Shown here piece after piece: positions 19,864-27,120 of a DNA stretch of 34,527 nt. The notes beneath the pieces are model-generated. The model had not been told where the DNA came from, made no database searches, and was given only the letters and a program-made list of their open reading frames with translations. This DNA comes from Novosphingobium sp. 17-62-19 (GTDB lineage Bacteria; Pseudomonadota; Alphaproteobacteria; Sphingomonadales; Sphingomonadaceae). Made by a program: the position numbers and the translations under genes. The DNA is taken from positions 1-34,527 of the forward strand of contig NZ_NCII01000023.1 of NCBI RefSeq assembly GCF_002256775.1. Direction: 5' to 3'. Position 1 is the stretch's first letter; the number at the start of each line of letters is the position of its first letter.

Positions 19864-21348
19864 TTACCACCACTTCGCCGGACGGGCTGTAAACTGCGCG
19901 CGCTGTTCGAGCGCGAGGCTGGCGTTGAGGACGCCTTGCTCGTCGAATGCCTTGCCGATGACCTGCAGACCAAGCGGCAAACCGCTGCGGTCCAGCCCGG
20001 CGGGGACCGACATGGCGGGCAGGCCTGCAAGGCTGGCGGGCACCGAGAACACGTCGTTCAGGTACATCTCCAGCGGGTCGGCGCTTTTTTCGCCCAGCGC
20101 GAAGGCCGAGGACGGCGCGGTGGGGACAAGGATCACGTCAACCTGCTGGAACGCCTCGGTAAAATCGCGGGCGATCAGGGTGCGGACCTTCTGCGCCTGC
20201 GTGTAGTAGGCGTCATAGAAGCCTGCCGAGAGCACATAAGTGCCGATCATGATGCGGCGCTTCACTTCCGGGCCGAACCCGGCAGCGCGTGTGGCGGCGT
20301 ACATGTCCTGCAAACCGGCACCATCGGGCAGATCACGCAAACCATAGCGCACACCATCGTAGCGGGCGAGGTTCGACGAGGCTTCGGCAGGCGCGATGAT
20401 GTAGTAGGTGGGCAGCGCGTACTTGGTGTGCGGCAGGCTGATCTCGACGATCTCCGCGCCTGCATCCTTCATCCACGCAATGCCATCGTCCCAGCTCTTG
20501 GCCACATCTGGGTCCATGCCATCCAATCGGTATTCGCGCGGGATGCCGACCTTCTTGCCCTTCATGTCGGCGTTCAGGCCTGCAGTCCATGCGGGGACGG
20601 GCAGGTTGAGACTAGTCGAATCCTTCGGATCGAACCCGGCCATCGCTTCGAGCATGATCGCGCAATCGGTCACGTCATGCGCCATCGCGCCTGCCTGATC
20701 GAGCGAGGATGCGAAGGCGACAACGCCCCAGCGCGAGCAGCGGCCGTATGTCGGCTTGATGCCCGAAATTCCGGTGAAGGCGGCAGGCTGGCGAATCGAG
20801 CCGCCGGTGTCAGTACCAGTGGCAGCAGGTGCGATGCGCGCGGCCACGGCAGAGGACGAACCGCCCGACGAGCCGCCGGGGGCCAGCGGCGCGGTGTCAT
20901 TCGGACGACGCCACGGCGAGATCACGTTGCCGAAAGCGCTGGTTTCATTCGAGGAGCCCATCGCGAACTGGTCAAGGTTCAGCTTGCCCAGCATCCCCGC
21001 ACCCGCATCCCACAGCTTCTGGCTGACGGTGGATTCGTACTGCGGGGTGAAGCCTTCGAGGATCTTCGAGGCGGCAGTGGTCTGCGTGCCCTTGGTGGCG
21101 AAGAGGTCCTTCATGCCGATGGGGACGCCCGCCATCGTGCCGAGCGGGTTTCCGGCGGCGCGGTCAGCATCGACCTTCGCGGCGGCTTCCAGCGCCTTTT
21201 CGGGCGTGGTGACGATGAAGGCGTTCAGCGCGGGCTGCGCAGCTTCGACTGCGGCGTTGAAGGCGGTGGCGACTTCGGTGGCGGTGAAATCACCCTTGGC
21301 CACGCCATCGCGGAGGGCGGCAATGCCGAGATTTGTGAGGTCGGTCAT
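19864..21348 (-). CDS. gatA: Asp-tRNA(Asn)/Glu-tRNA(Gln) amidotransferase subunit A
   Basis: GatA is the glutamine amidase of the GatCAB complex, feeding ammonia to GatB. The 494-residue product is an amidase-signature enzyme with the Ser-cisSer-Lys triad: Lys80 in VPIGMKDLF, Ser160 in [12 protein letters not shown] and Ser184 in [11 protein letters not shown]. The following [20 protein letters not shown] segment and the C-terminal [14 protein letters not shown] are also typical. The start at 21348 gives the family N terminus (helical, ending in NAFIV). The gap to gatC is 118 bases and holds repeat C2, unusual for an operon whose other junction (gatA-gatB) is one base. Coexpression with gatC therefore relies on reading through the repeat. 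Confidence 0.97.
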   Translation of the reverse strand: MTDLTNLGIAALRDGVAKGDFTATEVATAFNAAVEAAQPALNAFIVTTPEKALEAAAKVDADRAAGNPLGTMAGVPIGMKDLFATKGTQTTAASKILEGFTPQYESTVSQKLWDAGAGMLGKLNLDQFAMGSSNETSAFGNVISPWRRPNDTAPLAPGGSSGGSSSAVAARIAPAATGTDTGGSIRQPAAFTGISGIKPTYGRCSRWGVVAFASSLDQAGAMAHDVTDCAIMLEAMAGFDPKDSTSLNLPVPAWTAGLNADMKGKKVGIPREYRLDGMDPDVAKSWDDGIAWMKDAGAEIVEISLPHTKYALPTYYIIAPAEASSNLARYDGVRYGLRDLPDGAGLQDMYAATRAAGFGPEVKRRIMIGTYVLSAGFYDAYYTQAQKVRTLIARDFTEAFQQVDVILVPTAPSSAFALGEKSADPLEMYLNDVFSVPASLAGLPAMSVPAGLDRSGLPLGLQVIGKAFDEQGVLNASLALEQRAQFTARPAKWW

Positions 21349-21380
21349 CAGTTCTTGTTTCCGAGGGTAGCGCTGGCGTG

Positions 21381-21449
21381 CTTCGACAGGCTCAGCACGA
21401 GCGGGATCTGGGATAGGCTTAAAATCCGCTCATCCTGAGCTTGTCGAAG
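21381..21449. repeat. Family C inverted repeat, copy C2 (gatC-gatA gap)
   Basis: CTTCGACAGGCTCAG (21381-21395) and CTGAGCTTGTCGAAG (21435-21449) form the outer arms, with one mismatch. Inner arms GAGCGGAT and ATCCGCTC extend the pairing. It is the same type as C1 and sits between gatC and gatA. Confidence 0.88.
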
Positions 21450-21466
21450 GATGCAAACGCAACTCA

Positions 21467-21769
21467 TCATTCGATCACCTTGGGCACGCCAAAGAAGCCA
21501 TGTTCCGGTGCAGGCGCATTGGCCAGCACCGCATCGCGCATGTCACCGCCGGTCAGCGGGTCGGCGTTCACCACATCGTCGCGCAAGCGCTGCGTGTTGG
21601 GGATGACGGCGGTCATCGGCTCGACCCCGGTCACATCGACTTCGGCGAGTTGTTCGACCCAGGCGAGAATGCCGTTCAATTCGGGGACCATCGCGCCGAT
21701 TTCGGCCTCGGTCACCTTGATGCGGGCCAGCGAGGCGATCTTGGCCACGGTGGCGGTATCTACGGACAT
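21467..21769 (-). CDS. gatC: Asp-tRNA(Asn)/Glu-tRNA(Gln) amidotransferase subunit C
   Basis: GatC is the small subunit that wraps around and stabilises GatA against GatB. The 100-residue length is normal. It shows the family pattern: N-terminal helix [20 protein letters not shown], then [21 protein letters not shown], and the extended C-terminal part [37 protein letters not shown] (read across two stretches) ending in the typical FxVPKVIE-like tail. The ATG at 21769 has only a weak AAGAG upstream. A terminator-like hairpin ends 21 bases before the ATG, so the promoter for gatCAB is not obvious; it may lie inside the upstream FKBP gene. Confidence 0.93.
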   Translation of the reverse strand: MSVDTATVAKIASLARIKVTEAEIGAMVPELNGILAWVEQLAEVDVTGVEPMTAVIPNTQRLRDDVVNADPLTGGDMRDAVLANAPAPEHGFFGVPKVIE

Positions 21770-21790
21770 GGCGGATACTCTTGACGTGAG

Positions 21791-21827
21791 AAAAAGGAAC
21801 GCCGCGCGCTACCAGAGCGCACGGCGT
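21791..21827 (-). terminator. Terminator-like hairpin between the FKBP gene and gatC
   Basis: Read leftward, ACGCCGTGCGC (21827-21817) pairs with GCGCGCGGCGT (21809-21799), 11 bases with one G-T pair and a 7-base loop, followed by TCC and five T residues. It would end FKBP transcripts. Being 21 bases before the gatC ATG, it could also act as an attenuator of gatCAB. Confidence 0.75.
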
Positions 21828-21868
21828 GCTTCAAGCCAAGGCCGGACCGCAAAGGCCCTGCCCGGCTA

Positions 21869-22465
21869 CTATTTGGGTTGTGGCGCGCCTTCAGGGCCGC
21901 CGGGCATTGGAACGCCACCGGGCATTGGCGGCATCGCTGCGCCACCCGGTGCACCACCGGCCCCGCCCTGCATCCGCTGCATCTGTTCGAGCATCATGCG
22001 CTGCTGTTCCAGTTCAGCCGCGCTCTTGTAATCGATCAGCTCGATTTCGAAGACGAGGTCGGAATTGGCGGGGATCACCACCTCACCGGTCTGCGGGTTG
22101 CGCTTTTCTTCGGCACCGTAACCCTTCTCGGCCGGGATTTCGAGGACGTACTTGCCGCCCTTCTGCATCTTGCCAAGGCCTTCGGAGAAGCCGGGGATTA
22201 CGGTTTCCAGCGGAAGCACCGCGCGTTCGCCCCGGTCAAATTCCTTGCCGCTGGCAAGACGGCCAACATAGTTGATCAGCGCAACGTCAGACTTGGTGGG
22301 CGAAGCACCTGCGCCAGCCTTGATCGTCTCGATCTCGATACCCTGATAGCGGGTGGCATAGGCCACGCCCGAACCGAGCACGACAGCGGCGATGACGCCA
22401 AGCCAGATCTTGCCGACGGAGCCTTTGGCAACAGGCTGGAGCGGGACGCGGGTAATTTCCGACAT
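21869..22465 (-). CDS. Membrane-anchored FKBP-type peptidyl-prolyl isomerase
   Basis: A 198-residue folding catalyst facing the periplasm. An N-terminal cytosolic tail (about 1-18) is followed by one transmembrane helix (KIWLGVIAAVVLGSGVAYA, about 19-37) and a complete FKBP domain: VALINYVGRLASGKEFDRGE, LETVIPGFSEGLGKMQKGGK, YVLEIPAEKGYGAEEKRNPQ, IPANSDLVFEIELID. Active-site positions Tyr, Phe-Asp, Val-Ile and the terminal Phe are kept. A Gln/Met-rich helix then leads into a Gly/Pro/Met-rich low-complexity tail (about 160-198). The ATG at 22465 is preceded by GAGGGG and gives the TM anchor; further upstream in-frame codons overlap the rpsU terminator. It lies between rpsU and gatC with terminators on both sides, so it is probably its own unit. 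Confidence 0.92.
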   Translation of the reverse strand: MSEITRVPLQPVAKGSVGKIWLGVIAAVVLGSGVAYATRYQGIEIETIKAGAGASPTKSDVALINYVGRLASGKEFDRGERAVLPLETVIPGFSEGLGKMQKGGKYVLEIPAEKGYGAEEKRNPQTGEVVIPANSDLVFEIELIDYKSAAELEQQRMMLEQMQRMQGGAGGAPGGAAMPPMPGGVPMPGGPEGAPQPK

Positions 22466-22533
22466 GCTTTTCCCCTCAAGCGCGATTCGCCCGAATCGCG
22501 CCGGATGATTCGAATGGCCATTCCCGGCACACG

Positions 22534-22559
22534 AAAAAGGGCGCCGGAGTTCGGCGCCC
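22534..22559 (-). terminator. Rho-independent terminator after rpsU
   Basis: Read leftward, GGGCGCCG pairs with CGGCGCCC (22559-22552 with 22546-22539), followed by five T residues (complement of 22534-22538). It ends the rpsU transcript about 60 bases after the stop codon. Confidence 0.85.
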
Positions 22560-22620
22560 TCTTGGCCCATGCAGGCTCAAACGGCAAGTAGCCAGATAGG
22601 GCGTTTCCGCCCCACCTTAC

Positions 22621-22827
22621 TTACTTTCCGCCGTCGCGTTCCATGCGCTTGCGTTCCATCTTGCGAGCACGGCGGACAGCAGCAGCCTTTTCACGGGCGC
22701 GCTTTTCCGACGGCTTCTCGAAGTGACGGCGAAGCTTCATTTCGCGATAGACGCCTTCACGCTGCAGCTTCTTCTTCAATGCGCGAAGAGCTTGGTCAAC
22801 GTTGTTATCGCGAACGAGAATCTGCAT
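22621..22827 (-). CDS. rpsU: 30S ribosomal protein S21
   Basis: S21 is a small, very basic protein of the 30S platform close to the 3' end of 16S rRNA, involved in initiation. The 68-residue product has the diagnostic start [20 protein letters not shown], then [20 protein letters not shown] and a Lys/Arg-rich helical tail ([20 protein letters not shown]). Length and sequence are typical for alphaproteobacteria. GAGGTG stands about 10 bases before the ATG at 22827. It has its own terminator at 22534-22559. The region between it and the divergent crcB start (22828-23013) contains no gene or riboswitch that I can recognise. Confidence 0.96.
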   Translation of the reverse strand: MQILVRDNNVDQALRALKKKLQREGVYREMKLRRHFEKPSEKRAREKAAAVRRARKMERKRMERDGGK

Positions 22828-23013
22828 AAACGCCTACACCTCAAACTGTCAGCAAGAGCCCGCGAAACCGGCGGGAGTTGCCCTGATTCTGGAAATACCA
22901 AACGTGCCGAATCCGTACAGGACCGGCCCGAACGGGAGCGCCACTAGCCAAATCGGGCAGCAAAGGCAAGCAAAGTCGTGCATTTCTTGACCTGAGAGTC
23001 TAAGGGCGTGGGC

Positions 23014-23412
23014 ATGACATCTCCCAATACATTGACGGCAACCGCCATCGTCGCCCTTGGCGGCGGCGTAGGCGCCATGCTGCGCTTCCATGCGGGGCGC
23101 GCGGTTACCGCGTTTTCCGGCCCCAACAGCGTGTTCCCCTGGCACACCTTCCTTATCAACGTGGCAGGCAGCCTGCTCATGGGCGTCCTTGCCGGATATC
23201 TGGCGCGTGAAGGCGGCAGCGAATCGTTGCGCCTGTTGCTGGGCGTCGGTGTGCTGGGCGGTTTCACAACCTTTTCCGCCTTCAGCCTTGAGACTGCCCT
23301 GCTCATGCAGCGCGGGCTCTATGGCATGGCTGGGGCCTATGTATTTGGCTCGATCTTCGCAGGAATCGCCGGGCTGTTCCTTGGTCTTTCACTTATGCGA
23401 GGTGCAGCATGA
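23014..23412 (+). CDS. crcB: Fluoride channel CrcB/Fluc
   Basis: CrcB is a dual-topology dimeric inner-membrane channel that exports fluoride. The 132-residue protein has four hydrophobic helices (about 9-30, 44-64, 73-98 and 104-128). Family motifs are GGGVGAMLRF, the pore Asn49 in TFLINVAGSLLMG, and the Phe-rich track GGFTTFSAFSLET (83-93). The ATG at 23014 with AAGG about 8 bases upstream is chosen; a GTG two codons earlier (23008) is also possible. No fluoride riboswitch consensus is seen upstream. It is the first gene of a tightly coupled rightward operon: its TGA overlaps the next ATG. Pairing with a pseudouridine synthase gene probably reflects conserved sphingomonad gene order, not shared function. 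Confidence 0.94.
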   Translation: MTSPNTLTATAIVALGGGVGAMLRFHAGRAVTAFSGPNSVFPWHTFLINVAGSLLMGVLAGYLAREGGSESLRLLLGVGVLGGFTTFSAFSLETALLMQRGLYGMAGAYVFGSIFAGIAGLFLGLSLMRGAA

Positions 23413-24830
23413 GCGCTGTAAAGAAGGGGCAAGGCGCACTGTCGGATGTCAATGTCCGCCAGTTCACTATCGGCAAGGACGATGAAGGCGCGCGGCTGGA
23501 CCGCTGGTTCAAGCGGCACCTGCCGCAAGTGGGCTTTGCCACCGTATCGCGCTGGGCGCGCACCGGGCAGATCCGCCTTGATGGCAAGCGCGCTGATGTA
23601 GACACGCGAATCGAAGCGGGGCAAATCCTGCGCGTCCCGCCGGGCAATGCCACGCCGGTCGGCACGCCTGGCAAAGGTGAGCGTCCGCGCGCGCCCTTGA
23701 CCGACGCGCAAATCGAACTGGCCGAATCGATGGTGCTGGAAAAGGACCGCGCCGCGATTGTGCTGAACAAGCCGCCGGGCCTTGCCACACAAGGCGGCAG
23801 CGGGACCTACGAGCATGTCGACGGCCTGCTCGATGCCTATGCCGCAGAAGGCGCGCCACGTCCTCGTCTGGTCCACCGGTTGGACAAGGACACGTCGGGT
23901 GTCCTGCTGATCGCGCGCACGCCGGGCAGTGCCGCATTCTTTTCCAAGCGCTTTTCGGGCCGCACCGCGCGCAAGATCTATTGGGCGCTGGTCGTCGGCG
24001 TGCCCGATGTGAAGGACGGGCTGATCGAACTGCCCATCGCCAAGCAGCCGGGCACTGGCGGCGAAAAGATGATGGTCGACGAAAGCGGCCAAGGCCAGTC
24101 CGCCCGCAGCCGCTATCGCGTGATCAGCCGCGCGGGCAATGCTGCGGCTTGGGTGGAACTACAGCCGCTGACGGGCCGCACGCACCAGTTGCGCGTCCAC
24201 ATGGCGGCCATCGGCCATCCCATCGTGGGCGATGGCAAGTATGGCGGGCAAACCGCTTTCCTGACCGGCACAATCAGCCGCAAGATGCACCTGCACGCCC
24301 GCCGGTTGCGCATCGAGCATCCTGAAGGCGACCTGCTCGACGTGACGGCCCCCCTGCCTTCGCACTTCGAAGCGAGCATGGCGCAATTGGGCTTCCACGA
24401 GGAAGACGGCGATCTGGCGATCGATCCGATCAAGCCGATCCCCGAAAAGACCATGCAGAAGCGCGCCGCCAAAGCGCACGCCAAGGAATACCGCAAGGAA
24501 CGCCGGGGCGAACGCCGCAAGCGCGCCGATGACGAAAAAGGTGCTGGCAGCGCCGGACGTACGCCTACGGGCAAGCGCGCCGGGGCCAAGCCTGTTGGCA
24601 AAGCCGGTGCCAAGGCCGGGCCGAAGACTGCCGGACCCAAGGTTTCTGGAGCAAAGTCAGCGGGCCGAGGCGATGCGAAGGCGGCGGCAAGACCCGCTGC
24701 AAAGCCTGCCGGGGTGAAGTTCGGCGCGGCCAGAGCCTCAGTAGCGAAGGCTGCCGATGCCAAGGCTAGTGGCACGCGGCCGGCTTCGCGCAAGCCTGCT
24801 GGCGGGGCGCCAAGGGGCAAGGCGCGCTGA
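23409..24830 (+). CDS. RluA-family 23S rRNA pseudouridine synthase with long basic tail
   Basis: Converts specific uridines in RNA, probably 23S rRNA, to pseudouridine. The 473-residue protein has an S4 RNA-binding domain (about 28-90, with RLDRWFKRHLPQVGFATVSR) and a pseudouridine synthase domain (about 110-330). The catalytic motif is LVHRLDKDTSGVLLIAR with Asp159, and other family motifs are IVLNKPPGLATQGG and LTGRTHQLRVHMAAIGHPIV. This is the RluC/RluD type, usually about 320-350 residues. From about residue 349 it carries a 125-residue tail: a KR-rich helix, then a low-complexity stretch of Ala, Lys, Gly and Pro, like histone H1 tails. The start overlaps the crcB stop (ATGA). RluC is the likelier target class, but I leave the symbol open. 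Confidence 0.9.
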   Translation: MSAVKKGQGALSDVNVRQFTIGKDDEGARLDRWFKRHLPQVGFATVSRWARTGQIRLDGKRADVDTRIEAGQILRVPPGNATPVGTPGKGERPRAPLTDAQIELAESMVLEKDRAAIVLNKPPGLATQGGSGTYEHVDGLLDAYAAEGAPRPRLVHRLDKDTSGVLLIARTPGSAAFFSKRFSGRTARKIYWALVVGVPDVKDGLIELPIAKQPGTGGEKMMVDESGQGQSARSRYRVISRAGNAAAWVELQPLTGRTHQLRVHMAAIGHPIVGDGKYGGQTAFLTGTISRKMHLHARRLRIEHPEGDLLDVTAPLPSHFEASMAQLGFHEEDGDLAIDPIKPIPEKTMQKRAAKAHAKEYRKERRGERRKRADDEKGAGSAGRTPTGKRAGAKPVGKAGAKAGPKTAGPKVSGAKSAGRGDAKAAARPAAKPAGVKFGAARASVAKAADAKASGTRPASRKPAGGAPRGKAR

Positions 24831-24846
24831 TCGAGGGGAACAAGCT

Positions 24847-25503
24847 GTGAAACTGGCGATCTTCGATTGTGATGGCACGCTGGTGGACAGCCAGGCCGAC
24901 ATCTGTGCGGCAATGGACGCGGCCTTCACCGCTGCCGGGCTGATCCCGCCGGAACGCCATGCCACGCGGCGGGTCGTCGGGCTTTCGTTGCACGAAGCGA
25001 TGCGGCAGTTGCACCCTGAGGGCGAACATCACGATCACGCCAGCCTGACCGAGCTGTACAAGGACGCATTCCGTGCGCGCCGGGCAGCAGGCGCCGTGGG
25101 CGAGCCGCTGTATGACGGCATTGCCAGCTTGATCGTGGAACTGGCCGGGCAAGGCTGGCAGCTGGCCGTGGCGACAGGCAAGTCGGATAAGGGGCTCGCC
25201 CACTGTCTCGCCACGCACGGGCTGACCGGACACTTCGTTTCACTGCAAACGGCTGACCGGCATCCTTCGAAGCCCGATCCTTCGATGATCGAACAGTGCA
25301 TTGCCGATGCAGGTGCGGACCGGCTGCGCACCGCGATGATCGGCGATACCGTCTATGACATCCACATGGCCGTGAACGCAGGCGTCAAGGGCATCGGCGT
25401 GGACTGGGGCTATCACGAGACCGACGAACTGATCGAAGCCGGGGCGCAGGCCGTGGCGACAAGCGTGGACCATCTGCGTGACCTGCTCGGAGAAATCCAG
25501 TGA
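24847..25503 (+). CDS. HAD-superfamily phosphatase (Gph-like)
   Basis: A 218-residue haloacid dehalogenase-type hydrolase, subfamily IA, which dephosphorylates a small phosphorylated metabolite. Motif I is IFDCDGTLVDS (nucleophile Asp7, acid Asp9), motif II lies in LAVATGKSDKG, motif III is the Lys in PSKPDPSMI, and motif IV is MIGDTVYDIHMAVNAG. A helical cap occupies about residues 15-85. The pattern is close to phosphoglycolate phosphatases but the substrate cannot be read from sequence. The start is a GTG at 24847, set by GAGGGG upstream and by the Rossmann strand beginning at once; longer frames would overlap the tail of the preceding gene. It is 16 bases after that gene, and its stop overlaps the next gene's GTG. 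Confidence 0.88.
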   Translation: MKLAIFDCDGTLVDSQADICAAMDAAFTAAGLIPPERHATRRVVGLSLHEAMRQLHPEGEHHDHASLTELYKDAFRARRAAGAVGEPLYDGIASLIVELAGQGWQLAVATGKSDKGLAHCLATHGLTGHFVSLQTADRHPSKPDPSMIEQCIADAGADRLRTAMIGDTVYDIHMAVNAGVKGIGVDWGYHETDELIEAGAQAVATSVDHLRDLLGEIQ

Positions 25504-25724
25504 GCGATCCTGCGGCAGGCAGATTCTTCGCGCTACAGGCCGTGCGGCTTTCGGGCGCGGTCATGGTGCTGCTGGGCGTGATGATCGGAACGGGGCGCGG
25601 ACCTTCTCTCCTTGCCAGCTTGCCGCAAGAGGCGGGGTATGTGCTGGCCGTACTGGGCATGGCCGAATTTTTCTGGGTGCCACGTCTGCTGGCACGACAG
25701 TGGAAAACACCGGACGGACAATGA
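25500..25724 (+). CDS. Small two-helix membrane protein of unknown function
   Basis: A 74-residue protein with two hydrophobic segments, about 15-33 (LSGAVMVLLGVMIGTG) and 41-60 (AGYVLAVLGMAEFFWVP), and short polar ends (SDPAAGRFFALQAVR and ARQWKTPDGQ). It is embedded in an operon with overlaps on both sides: a GTG start inside the stop of the HAD gene (GTGA) and a stop inside the ATG of the ATP12 gene (ATGA). This strict coupling is strong evidence that it is translated. I do not recognise a named family. By position next to an F1-ATPase assembly factor it could assist ATP synthase or membrane assembly, but that is only inference. Confidence 0.8.
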   Translation: MSDPAAGRFFALQAVRLSGAVMVLLGVMIGTGRGPSLLASLPQEAGYVLAVLGMAEFFWVPRLLARQWKTPDGQ

Positions 25725-26413
25725 AGCGGTTTTACAAAGATGTAACGGTCGAGGCGGCAGACGGCGGCTTCGGGGTGCGGCTCGATGGGCGAGCGATCAA
25801 ATCGGTGGGCGGCAGGCCGCAACTGGTGCCCACGTGCGCGCTGGCCGAGGCACTGGCAGCGGAATGGGCCGGACAGGGCGAAGAGATCGATCCCGCACGC
25901 TTCCTCTACCGCGACATGACGGATTATGCGCTGGATGTGGTGGCAGGTGATCCAGCAGGCGTTGCGGCAGAAATCCTGCCTTACGCCGAGACCGACACCC
26001 TGTGCTATCGCGCCGAGCCGGACGAGGCTTTTGCCGCGCGACAAAGGCTGATGTGGGAGCCGCTGCTGCTGGATGCGGAAACGCGGCTGGGCGTAAAGTT
26101 CGTGCGCATTTCGGGCATTATCCACAAACCGCAGCCGCCTGAAACTCTGGCACGTTTGCAGGCGGAGCTGGACCGGCTGAACCCGTTCGAACTGGCGGCG
26201 CTGCGCAACACGGCGAGCCTTGCTGCATCGCTGGTAATCGGGCTCGCCGCGCTGACGCCGGGGGTGGACCTCGACGCGCTGTGGGATGCTGCCAATCTGG
26301 AAGAGGACTGGCAGGCCGAGCTTTGGGGCAAGGATGAAGAGGCACTGGAACGGCGTGAGCGGCGCTCTGCAGCGTTTGCCGCAGCAGCGCGGTTTGCGGG
26401 GTTAGCGCGCTGA
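25721..26413 (+). CDS. ATP12-family F1-ATPase assembly chaperone
   Basis: ATP12 binds the alpha subunit of F1 and prevents its aggregation until the alpha3-beta3 ring forms; it is found in mitochondria and alphaproteobacteria. The 230-residue protein shows MKRFYKDVTVEAADGGFGVR at the start, LDGRAIKSVGGRPQLVPTCA, LAAEWAGQGEEIDPARF, DTLCYRAEPDEAFAARQ and a final Trp/Glu-rich helix (LEEDWQAELWGKDEEALER). These are the family hallmarks, including the Trp-Gly-Asp/Lys-Asp-Glu-Glu stretch near the C terminus. The start overlaps the preceding small gene (ATGA). It is the last gene of the crcB operon, and paired hairpin B4 begins 15 bases after the stop. Confidence 0.92.
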   Translation: MKRFYKDVTVEAADGGFGVRLDGRAIKSVGGRPQLVPTCALAEALAAEWAGQGEEIDPARFLYRDMTDYALDVVAGDPAGVAAEILPYAETDTLCYRAEPDEAFAARQRLMWEPLLLDAETRLGVKFVRISGIIHKPQPPETLARLQAELDRLNPFELAALRNTASLAASLVIGLAALTPGVDLDALWDAANLEEDWQAELWGKDEEALERRERRSAAFAAAARFAGLAR

Positions 26414-26427
26414 GCCGTCAATCTTGC

Positions 26428-26508
26428 TTCCCCGCGAAGGCGGGGACCTCAGGCCGTTTACGCTAGGGTTGCTTGAGAACCCCGAGGCCCCCGCCTTCGC
26501 GAGGGCGC
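26428..26508. repeat. Family B paired hairpin element, copy B4
   Basis: Left unit CCCCGCGAAGGCGGGG and right unit CCCCCGCCTTCGCGAGGG are inversely oriented about 43 bases apart. It fills the gap between the convergent ATP12 and PqiC-like genes and is well placed to act as a bidirectional terminator. Confidence 0.86.
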
Positions 26509-26533
26509 TGATTTTAGGATAGAGGGCGGCACT

Positions 26534-27106
26534 TCAGCCCACCCAATCCGCCACCTGCTTTGCCACGGCATTGGCCGCCTCATTCAACGCAGGCCCCACA
26601 TACGCCGCTTCGGCATCAGCCACCGGGACCGTGCCTTCAAAGCGCTTCGTCTCGATCCGGCCGCCCGATTCCTTCACCGCATCGAAGCGCACCACCGCCA
26701 TACGGCTGCGCGCATCGTAACCCATGTCGAGAAGACGGCCAGACAGGTGCTGGTTGCTGGCACCCGGCTCACCCTCGATCACCAGACGGCTGCCTCGCGC
26801 GCGGATCGTTTCAGCCAGCAGGCGCTGGAACAGGCGTGAGGGACGTTCGACCCACATAGTCTTTTTAAGATAGGCGACGTTCGCATCGTCGATCTGCACC
26901 GGCACACGCGTGACGGCGAGGCGCGCTTCGGCTTCGGGCTCGATCACCACCAACGCGTTGCCGATGGTCCCGCTGGTGCCGCTGCCTGCCGCCGCGGTGG
27001 CCGTGGGAGTCAGTGCGAGCAGACTGTCGGGTGCCTTCGGCCCAAGGCTGACGCAGCCCGACAGGCTGGCGACAATGGCGGCGGCGAGCAGAGTGTTGCG
27101 GATCAT
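26534..27106 (-). CDS. PqiC/ABC-type transport auxiliary lipoprotein
   Basis: A 190-residue outer- or inner-membrane lipoprotein of the ABC_trans_aux (PqiC) type, the accessory component of an MCE lipid transport system. The lipobox LSGC places the lipidated Cys at residue 18. The mature part has the YajI/PqiC-like alternation of strands and helices: LVVIEPEAEARLAVTRVPVQ, then YLKKTMWVERPSRLFQRLLA, then VVRFDAVKESGGRIETKRFE. The start at 27106 is chosen over the ATG at 27112 because AGGAGG (27120-27115) is 8 bases from the former and only 2 from the latter. It is the last gene of the leftward operon after the MlaD-type gene. It probably connects the MlaD complex to the outer membrane. Confidence 0.87.
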   Translation of the reverse strand: MIRNTLLAAAIVASLSGCVSLGPKAPDSLLALTPTATAAAGSGTSGTIGNALVVIEPEAEARLAVTRVPVQIDDANVAYLKKTMWVERPSRLFQRLLAETIRARGSRLVIEGEPGASNQHLSGRLLDMGYDARSRMAVVRFDAVKESGGRIETKRFEGTVPVADAEAAYVGPALNEAANAVAKQVADWVG

Positions 27107-27114
27107 CTTCATCG

Positions 27115-27120
27115 CCTCCT
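27115..27120 (-). promoter_or_regulatory. Ribosome binding site deciding the PqiC-like start
   Basis: AGGAGG, overlapping the stop region of the MlaD-type gene, is 8 bases before the ATG at 27106 and 2 bases before the ATG at 27112. The spacing favours 27106. Confidence 0.7.

Noticed and set aside
22828-23013. Possible fluoride riboswitch upstream of crcB
   Set aside because: I looked for the conserved GGNGATGG and CTGATGACTCCT-type stretches and found neither in the gap; only weak GC hairpins are present.
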